From assembly GCA_016764135.1 (NCBI GenBank), contig JAESSL010000205.1, positions 1 through 6,155 on the forward strand: a stretch of 6,155 nt of DNA. The letters run 5' to 3'. Under the pieces are notes generated by a model, which did no database searches, was not told where the DNA came from, and saw nothing but the letters and a program-made list of their open reading frames with translations. The stretch comes from Alphaproteobacteria bacterium. GTDB taxonomy: Bacteria; Pseudomonadota; Alphaproteobacteria; UBA8366; GCA-2717185. Of this stretch, positions 1 through 4,920 are shown piece by piece. The position numbers and the translations under genes are program-made. The first letter of the stretch is position 1. Every line of letters begins with the position of its first letter.

Positions 1-93
1 ATTCCCTCCCATCAACATCAAACCCGGCCCCGCCAACAAAACGCCCAAAAGCGCTGCGGTTCGGCCTAACCACGTTTTTGCGCGCCATCTCAT
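1..93 (-). CDS. 5' fragment of an unidentified gene with a hydrophobic, signal-peptide-like N-terminus
   Basis: Reading leftward from an ATG at 93, 31 codons are open to the window edge, so only the N-terminus is visible. It begins MRWRAKTWLGR (basic n-region) and continues AALLGVLLAGPGLMLMGG, a hydrophobic stretch that suits a signal peptide or first membrane segment. The start is supported by AAGGA (102-106 on this strand), eight bases upstream of the ATG. The product is therefore probably exported or membrane-bound, but 31 residues are too few to name a family. A second frame starting at an ATG at 88 is also open to the edge and is the main alternative. It has no hydrophobic segment, and its spacing to the same ribosome site is less favourable (13 bases). 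The gene diverges from the signalling operon, with about 500 bases between them. Confidence 0.45.
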   Translation of the reverse strand, partial: MRWRAKTWLGRTAALLGVLLAGPGLMLMGGN

Positions 94-101
94 CGATATA
101 T

Positions 102-106
102 TCCTT
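102..106 (-). promoter_or_regulatory. Ribosome binding site for the leftward gene
   Basis: AAGGA on the minus strand (TCCTT on plus) lies eight bases before the ATG at 93. It is the main reason for choosing that start over the overlapping ATG at 88. Confidence 0.45.
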
Positions 107-168
107 CGTCGGATCAATCCGCCCCTGGACCAGGCCAGCTCACGCCCTCTCGGGCTTACCCTTTTGAC

Positions 169-195
169 CGGGACCTTATCCTCGGCCAGGTCCCG
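169..195. other. Stem-loop with 7-bp perfect arms
   Basis: CGGGACC (169-175) and GGTCCCG (189-195) are exact reverse complements separated by 13 bases. No run of T follows on either strand, so it is not a standard intrinsic terminator. It lies 20 bases before the tandem array and upstream of the leftward gene. It could be an mRNA-leader structure or part of a degraded intergenic repeat; its role is unknown. Confidence 0.4.
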
Positions 196-214
196 TCAGC
201 AAGGTATGCGCAAT

Positions 215-292
215 CAACATTCCGTGCGGGATTACACCCACAACATTCCGTGCGGGATCACACCCGCAACATTCCGTGCGGGATCACACCCG
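215..292. repeat. Three tandem copies of a 26-bp repeat carrying hairpins
   Basis: Three contiguous 26-bp units lie at 215-240, 241-266 and 267-292, each beginning CAACATTCCGTGCGGG. Units 2 and 3 are identical. Unit 1 differs at two positions (T for C at 233, A for G at 240). The array ends with a short CAA remnant. At each junction TGCGGG pairs with CCCGCA across a six-base loop ATCACA (251-268 and 277-294 perfect; 225-242 with one mismatch). The repeat is therefore a series of small hairpins every 26 bp. There are no spacers, so it is not a CRISPR array. The core AACATTCC appears again, outside the array, at 363-370. Function is unknown: it may be an intergenic minisatellite, or an array of protein-binding or RNA-hairpin sites. 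Confidence 0.9.
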
Positions 293-512
293 CAATACCA
301 AGCCAGCCATGCCCCATAAGCGCTTCCCGCCCCAAAAACATTAACATGGGTATACATCGCTTAACATTCCACCACCTCAAGCGGATAAAAAGAATAATAG
401 CCTATATTAGGTTATAATGTCAATATTGCGCAACGCCTGGCGCGTCTAAATATGGGAATTGGTGGAAATTGGCGTGTCGCGCGCTAGTTAATATTCCAGC
501 ATCAAGGGTTTG

Positions 513-520
513 TTAACCAT
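513..520 (+). promoter_or_regulatory. Possible CtrA-type half-site (TTAACCAT)
   Basis: TTAACCAT matches the half-site form of the binding motif of CtrA, the alphaproteobacterial cell-cycle regulator. It lies 76 bases before the kinase start, in the AT-rich leader. The full TTAA-N7-TTAA form is absent, since the second half reads GAGT at 524-527. An 8-mer can occur by chance, and the host assignment is itself inferred, so this is a candidate only. If real, it would put the cyclic-di-GMP operon under cell-cycle or motility control. Confidence 0.25.
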
Positions 521-583
521 CCTGAGTATAAATACATAAACTATATCTTTATATGTAGTTATTCTACAGACCCCTGATGCCTT

Positions 584-587
584 GGAG
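584..587 (+). promoter_or_regulatory. Ribosome binding site fixing the kinase start at 597
   Basis: GGAG lies nine bases before the ATG at 597. The longer reading that starts at TTG 582 would place this GGAG inside its own second codon and has no comparable site upstream. The ATG at 597 is therefore preferred. Confidence 0.6.
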
Positions 588-596
588 TTAAGATTG

Positions 597-2681
597 ATGT
601 GTCGTAACATACTGAATTATAACTCCTTTAGGCGCAGAATCGCCTATTGGGTCGCGACGGTCGGTTTGATTGGCGGCTACGCAGTGCTCTACGGCGCGAC
701 GTGGACCGGCGGCAATCAACTTCATACTGTTATGGAAGTAACGGCCACAACCCTGGCGGCAGTTGTCGGGGTCATGGCCTTAACCCGATATTATTCCCAA
801 AAGGACACAATCGTTCTGATTGTGGGCGTAGGTTTTATTGGCGCTGCGTGCCTGGACGGGTACCACGCCATCGTCACGTCGCAATTTTTCGCCCCATACC
901 TCCCCTCAGACCTGCCGATGTTGATCCCGTGGAGCTGGATCGCATCGCGTCAGTTCCTCGGAATCATGATGTGTCTGAGCTGGGTTGCGGTTTGTCGCGA
1001 TCTTCGCACCGACGCCGGTGAGGTGAATATTGATCGTCGGCGCCGGGAGCGCCTCACCTATCTGTTAGCGTTTACACTGACGATCGCCAGTTTCGCTTTC
1101 TTCGCCTTCGCGCCTTTGCCGCGCGCATATTTCCCCGAGTTATTTTTTCACCGCCCGGAAGAATTTGTCCCCGCCCTGTTCTTTCTCGTCGCGCTGGTTG
1201 GATTTTTACGAACGGGCGGGTGGCGCCGCAGCGTCTTTGAGCATTGGCTGATCCTGTCCCTCATTGTCGACCTGTTCGGGCAGGTCGCCGTTATGTCGCT
1301 TTCCAGCAGGTTGTTCGATTTTGAGTTCGACGTCGCGCATTTACTAAAAATTGTCAGCTATATCTGCGTGCTCACCGGCCTGCTTTTAAATTTGCGCGCC
1401 ATATTCAAACAAGCAACGGCGGCCCAAAACGCGTCGGCGCAAAACGAGCAGCGATTGCGCGCCGTCTTTGCGTCGGTCGCCGACGGCATTATCACGATCA
1501 ACAGCAAAGGCGTTGTGCAATCCATCAATACAAGCGCCGAAATGCAGTTTGGCTACGACGCCGGGGCCGTCATTGGTCAAAACGTCAAGATGTTGATGCT
1601 GGATGAACATGCGGAAAATCACGACCACGACATCGCCAACTACAAAAAGACAGGCGCCTCTTCCATCGTTGGCGCCCGACGCGACCTTATGGGGTTACGA
1701 AAAAACGGCAGCGTCTTTCCCCTGGACCTGATCATCAGCGAAATGAATATCGGTGGCGAACGTATGTTCGCCGGCGTTATTCGCGACACGACCGCCGCCA
1801 AGGAAGCTGAACAGAAAACCATACGAACTCAAAACGCCTTGCGCCGCCATCGTGACGCCGCCCTGAGAATCGCCAAGGAACTCAAACGATCAAACGCAGA
1901 GCTTGAGCAATTCGCCTCTGTCGCCGCCCATGACCTTCAGGAGCCCCTTCGCAAGGTACAGGCGTTCGGCGACAGACTGGAAACCAAGTACGCCGACAAA
2001 CTGGATGAACGGGGTCTCGATTACCTGACGCGCATGCAGGACGCCGCGGCGCGCATGCAAACTCTGATCAGCGATTTACTGTCATTCTCCCGCGTCGCCA
2101 GCAAGGCCGACCCTTTTGTCTCGGTTGACCTGAACGCCCTGGCGCGCGGCGTACTGTCCGACCTGGAGGTCAGCATTGAAGAATGCAATGCACAAATCGA
2201 CATTCAGGAACTACCGAAGATTGATGGCGACCCCCGGCAATTACGGCAGGTATTTCAAAATATTATTGGTAACTCACTCAAATATCGCCGCGAAAAAATC
2301 GCCCCAAAAATTAAGATCACTGGAAAAATACGAATTGAGGAGATCGCCCAGGGACAACCTTCACAAGACCAGACAGCCTCCGATTTAAGTGAAACGCCAA
2401 AACAAATTTGTGAAATCACAGTCGTCGACAACGGCATCGGGTTCGAGAACGAATATGCGGAGAAAATTTTCGGCATATTTCAACGGCTGCATGGCCGAAC
2501 CCAATATGACGGCACCGGCATCGGGCTGGCGATCTGCCGAAAAATTGCCGAGCGCCATGGCGGAACCGTCACGGCGACAGCACTTTCCGGAAAAGGAGCC
2601 TCCTTCACGATAACGCTCCCCGTCACCCACAACGCCGAGCAAACCGAATATGGAGAAAACAGTTATGAAGCTGGATGGTAA
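597..2681 (+). CDS. Membrane sensor histidine kinase: MASE3-like domain, FixL-like PAS, HisKA, HATPase
   Basis: A 694-residue inner-membrane kinase, numbered from ATG 597. About eight hydrophobic segments (roughly 16-35, 48-65, 71-90, 110-133, 154-174, 189-205, 216-235, 247-270) form a sensor resembling MASE3, including the LDGYHA motif (86-91). A PAS domain (about 287-400) is FixL-like. It keeps a His at 342 (NHDHD) and an Arg at 362 (GARR), which align without gaps to the haem-ligand His200 and distal Arg220 of Bradyrhizobium FixL. A probable coiled coil (about 401-435) leads to HisKA, with phospho-His445 in AAHDLQEPLRKV. The ATPase domain has the N-box Asn559 (IIGNSLKY), the DNGIGF motif (611-616) and GTGIGL (639-644). 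A polar insertion of about 30 residues lies between the N-box and DNGIGF. Both catalytic halves look intact. There is no fused receiver, so phosphate should pass to the two downstream receiver proteins. The signal sensed is not shown by the sequence. Kinase assignment is firm; the MASE3 label and haem binding are inferred. Confidence 0.93.
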   Translation: MCRNILNYNSFRRRIAYWVATVGLIGGYAVLYGATWTGGNQLHTVMEVTATTLAAVVGVMALTRYYSQKDTIVLIVGVGFIGAACLDGYHAIVTSQFFAPYLPSDLPMLIPWSWIASRQFLGIMMCLSWVAVCRDLRTDAGEVNIDRRRRERLTYLLAFTLTIASFAFFAFAPLPRAYFPELFFHRPEEFVPALFFLVALVGFLRTGGWRRSVFEHWLILSLIVDLFGQVAVMSLSSRLFDFEFDVAHLLKIVSYICVLTGLLLNLRAIFKQATAAQNASAQNEQRLRAVFASVADGIITINSKGVVQSINTSAEMQFGYDAGAVIGQNVKMLMLDEHAENHDHDIANYKKTGASSIVGARRDLMGLRKNGSVFPLDLIISEMNIGGERMFAGVIRDTTAAKEAEQKTIRTQNALRRHRDAALRIAKELKRSNAELEQFASVAAHDLQEPLRKVQAFGDRLETKYADKLDERGLDYLTRMQDAAARMQTLISDLLSFSRVASKADPFVSVDLNALARGVLSDLEVSIEECNAQIDIQELPKIDGDPRQLRQVFQNIIGNSLKYRREKIAPKIKITGKIRIEEIAQGQPSQDQTASDLSETPKQICEITVVDNGIGFENEYAEKIFGIFQRLHGRTQYDGTGIGLAICRKIAERHGGTVTATALSGKGASFTITLPVTHNAEQTEYGENSYEAGW
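2652..2655 (+). promoter_or_regulatory. Ribosome binding site within the kinase gene, setting the receiver start
   Basis: GGAG lies nine bases before ATG 2665, the same layout as at the kinase gene. The upstream in-frame ATG at 2650 has only a weak GAG-type site before it. The site lies within the last codons of the kinase gene, which suggests translational coupling. Confidence 0.55.
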
Positions 2682-3114
2682 AAATATTAATATTCTGATC
2701 GCGGATGACGACCCCGACGATCGATTGTTGATCGAGGAATGCCTGCGAGAAGCGCGCGTCTCCAACAACATCACCTTTGTCGAGGACGGCGTAGAGCTGA
2801 TGGATTATCTGTATCGACGCGGTAAATATTCGGATCGATCGGACGCTTTCATGCCCGGCCTGATCCTGCTGGACCTCAATATGCCCCGAAAAGACGGTCG
2901 GGAGGCGCTGAAGGAAATTCGCGCTGACGAAAATTTGCGACGCATACCGGTCATTGCGCTAACGACCTCCAAGGAAGAAGTGGATATTTTTCGCACTTAC
3001 GACCTTGGGGTCAGCTCCTACATCACCAAGCCGGTGTCTTTCGACGAATTCGTGAAAACGCTGAACACTGTGTCAGAGTACTGGCTGCAGATTGTTCATC
3101 TTCCTAAATCATAA
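2665..3114 (+). CDS. Single-domain response regulator, CheY/Rcp1-like
   Basis: A 149-residue stand-alone receiver with no output domain. Numbered from ATG 2665, it has the acidic cluster ADDDPDD (13-19), phospho-acceptor Asp70 (LILLDLNMPRKDG), the conserved Thr100 (ALTTS) and Lys122-Pro123 (YITKPVSF). The long alpha1-beta3 region with VEDGVELMDYL and RRGKY is typical of Rcp1-type regulators, which partner phytochrome-like and other kinases with the same HisKA style. All active-site residues are present, so it should be phosphorylated, most simply by the kinase encoded upstream. The gene overlaps the kinase by 17 bp (32 bp if ATG 2650 is used, giving 154 residues), and the next gene follows after 12 bases. 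Without an output domain it may relay phosphate, act as a phosphate sink competing with the downstream receiver, or bind a target protein. The sequence does not decide between these. Confidence 0.92.
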   Translation: MKLDGKNINILIADDDPDDRLLIEECLREARVSNNITFVEDGVELMDYLYRRGKYSDRSDAFMPGLILLDLNMPRKDGREALKEIRADENLRRIPVIALTTSKEEVDIFRTYDLGVSSYITKPVSFDEFVKTLNTVSEYWLQIVHLPKS

Positions 3115-3115
3115 C

Positions 3116-3119
3116 GGAG
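3116..3119 (+). promoter_or_regulatory. Ribosome binding site for the REC-GGDEF-EAL gene
   Basis: GGAG lies just after the receiver stop codon (3112-3114), seven bases before ATG 3127 and ten before the adjacent in-frame ATG 3130. Either ATG could serve, changing the protein by one residue. Confidence 0.55.
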
Positions 3120-3126
3120 CCAGCCC

Positions 3127-4848
3127 ATGATGAACGCGCCTCGTGTGATGATTGTGGAAGATGACGAAGACGATTTTATTCTTGCGCGTGATCTTCTGCA
3201 GGAAGTGTACGGCGCGGATATAGAGGTGGATTGGGCCCCCGCCTGGAAGGACGGGCTCGACGCTCTTGTCGCAGCCAAGCATGACGTGTTTCTGGTCGAT
3301 TACCGATTGGGCGCTCGAGACGGCCTGGACCTGGTGCAGGAGGCGAATGCGCAAGGCTGCATGGCGCCGATAATTCTGCTCTCCGGGCAAGACAGTCCGG
3401 AAATTGACCTTCGCGCCATGTCCGTCGGCGCTCAGGATTATCTGGTCAAAGACAGTATTACGGCGGATCAACTCGCCCGCGCCATTCGCTATGGCATCAA
3501 TCAGAAACGCGTAGAAAAAAGACTGATTGATCTTGCCCAGTACGATTCTCTCACGGGCCTCGCCAATCGTTCGCTCTTTCATGACCGGCTCGACGCCGCC
3601 ATTGCGCAAGCGCGCCGCGACGACCGCAACGTCGCGGTCTTATTGCTCGATCTGGATCGATTCAAGGACATCAATGACACCTTTGGGCATCCCGCGGGCG
3701 ACGCGCTCCTCAAAAGCGTCGCCGCTCGCTTGAAAAGCTGCATGCGCGAGACCGACATTGTCGCCCGCATCAGCGGTGACGAATTCGCCATCATCGCCAC
3801 TAATCTTGAGCGCAAGAACGCCGCCTCCCGGGTCGCCGACAAAATCTGCGCGTCCTTCAAGGATCCTTTCCAGCTCAATGGACGAGACGTCTATATCTCC
3901 GTCAGTATCGGCATCAGTATTCTGGATCAGGGAATGTCGGATTCGGAGCCTTTGCTCAAGAACGCCGATGTTGCGATGTACCAGGCGAAACTGGAGAACG
4001 GCGCCGCGTTTCGTTATTTTGACGAGGCGATGAACGAGCGGGAACAAGCGTTCAAACTCATGGAGCATGAAATTCGCGTCGCCTTGCAGCGTCAGGATTT
4101 TATACTGCACTACCAACCAAAACTGAATCTGGAAACCGGCGAGGTTGTCGGCGTGGAGGCATTGCTGCGCTGGCCCCACCGGGATCGCGGCATGGTCCCC
4201 CCCAGCGACATTATCCCCATCGCCGAGGCCACCGGGCTCATACAACCGATCGGCGCCTGGGTGCTGCGCCAATCCTGCGCCCAGATCAAAAAGTGGCGCG
4301 CGCTTGGATTGCCGCCCATCCCCATCGCGGCCAACACATCAGCGCTTCAGTTCAAAAGAGCGGGCCTGGTCGACGTTGTTTCCGAAGCCCTCGCGGATGC
4401 GGATATTTCGCCCGATCTACTGGAACTGGAAATTACCGAGAGCGTGGCGATGGACCGTTCCGGCGTCGCGGCTGGCGTGATCAATCAACTTTGCGACCTT
4501 GGCGTACGCGTCACGATCGACGATTTTGGCACCGATTTCGCTACGTTTCGATTGCTTACCGATGTCCCGGTCAACGGCATCAAGGTCGACCGGTCCTTCG
4601 TCAACATGATGACCCGCGACCCCAAAAATGCGGCCATTGTAAAGGCCATCATATTAATGGGCCGCGACCTCGGACTGTCCGTAGTCGCCGAAGGCGTTGA
4701 AACAGAGGCCGAGTACCAGTTTTTACGCGGCCACGGATGTGAGCAAGTGCAAGGCTGGTATTTCAGCCCCGCATTGCCGCCCGATCAATTCGCCGACTGG
4801 TATCGCACGCGTCAAAGACCCAAATTATCGACGATTGCGCTCGATTAG
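3127..4848 (+). CDS. Response regulator with GGDEF and EAL domains (cyclic-di-GMP synthesis/breakdown)
   Basis: A 573-residue cytoplasmic protein without membrane segments. The receiver (about 5-122) has acidic residues 11-16, phospho-acceptor Asp58 (VFLVDYRL), Ser86 and Lys108. The GGDEF domain (about 135-298) has the nucleotide/metal motif LDLDRFKDINDTFGH (174-188), a signature reading SGDEF (216-220) instead of GGDEF, and an RxxD inhibitory site, RETD (207-210), at the usual five-residue spacing. The EAL domain (about 312-560) keeps the expected catalytic residues: Glu344 (EALLRW), Asn403, Glu435 (LEITES), Asp465-Asp466, Lys486, Glu522 (AEGVET) and Gln542. Loop 6, however, reads DDFGTDFATF (465-474) where the family has DDFGTGYSSL. 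It may therefore make cyclic-di-GMP, degrade it, or switch between the two on phosphorylation. The degenerate loop 6 suggests weakened or altered phosphodiesterase control. It is the last gene and presumed output of the operon. Confidence 0.94.
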   Translation: MMNAPRVMIVEDDEDDFILARDLLQEVYGADIEVDWAPAWKDGLDALVAAKHDVFLVDYRLGARDGLDLVQEANAQGCMAPIILLSGQDSPEIDLRAMSVGAQDYLVKDSITADQLARAIRYGINQKRVEKRLIDLAQYDSLTGLANRSLFHDRLDAAIAQARRDDRNVAVLLLDLDRFKDINDTFGHPAGDALLKSVAARLKSCMRETDIVARISGDEFAIIATNLERKNAASRVADKICASFKDPFQLNGRDVYISVSIGISILDQGMSDSEPLLKNADVAMYQAKLENGAAFRYFDEAMNEREQAFKLMEHEIRVALQRQDFILHYQPKLNLETGEVVGVEALLRWPHRDRGMVPPSDIIPIAEATGLIQPIGAWVLRQSCAQIKKWRALGLPPIPIAANTSALQFKRAGLVDVVSEALADADISPDLLELEITESVAMDRSGVAAGVINQLCDLGVRVTIDDFGTDFATFRLLTDVPVNGIKVDRSFVNMMTRDPKNAAIVKAIILMGRDLGLSVVAEGVETEAEYQFLRGHGCEQVQGWYFSPALPPDQFADWYRTRQRPKLSTIALD

Positions 4849-4860
4849 AAAAAGCGGCGC

Positions 4861-4920
4861 GCCTACCTCTGGGCCAGTTACATTTGCGCCGCCTACATCT
4901 GGGCCGGTTACATTTGCGCC
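4861..4920. repeat. Two tandem copies of a 30-bp repeat in the convergent gap
   Basis: 4861-4890 and 4891-4920 are identical at 28 of 30 positions (C/A at 4867/4897, A/G at 4876/4906). The right copy covers the stop codon and last codons of the leftward dehydratase gene (TAA at 4910-4908). The left copy repeats that GCGCAAATGTAA end in non-coding DNA, 13 bases after the TAG of the cyclic-di-GMP gene. It looks like a local duplication of a gene end. No stem followed by a T-run was found in the 59-bp gap, so the terminator for either gene is not evident. Confidence 0.9.

Larger units (their letters stand above)
94..596. other. Divergent intergenic region of about 500 bp
   Basis: No convincing gene lies here. 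The part nearest the leftward gene (about 107-330) is GC-rich and holds a short interrupted palindrome (CCTGG-A-CCAGG, 124-134), a 7-bp-arm stem-loop (169-195) and a 26-bp tandem array (215-292). From about 330 the sequence becomes AT-rich, in contrast to the flanking genes, as expected for a regulatory leader. This part carries two TTAACAT copies exactly 20 bp apart (341 and 361), a TTAACCAT box (513-520) and an imperfect AT-rich inverted repeat (539-560). Promoters for both flanking genes should lie here, but no -35/-10 pair close to a sigma-70 consensus could be picked with confidence. Confidence 0.7.

Noticed and set aside
2..88. Second minus-strand frame from ATG 88 (begins MARKNVVRPNR)
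   Set aside because: Open to the window edge, but its spacing to the AAGGA site is poor. The frame from ATG 93 has better spacing and a clear hydrophobic N-terminal segment.
169..195. Intrinsic terminator
   Set aside because: The stem is good but there is no T-run on either side, and the position is upstream of both flanking genes.
215..292. CRISPR array
   Set aside because: The copies are contiguous with no spacers, and no cas-like gene is present.
413..418. TATAAT as a -10 promoter element for the operon
   Set aside because: A perfect hexamer, but nothing like TTGACA lies 16-19 bases upstream and there is no extended -10. In AT-rich DNA this can arise by chance.
582..596. TTG start at 582 for the kinase
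   Set aside because: Adds five residues, puts the GGAG ribosome site inside the coding region, and has no better site upstream.
3640..4272. 210-codon minus-strand open frame
   Set aside because: Lies wholly opposite the GGDEF-EAL coding region, whose motifs are unambiguous. No ribosome site or recognisable content.
4293..4700. 135-codon plus-strand open frame within the EAL region
   Set aside because: An out-of-frame shadow of the EAL domain, rich in Arg and Pro as expected of a frame shift in GC-rich DNA.
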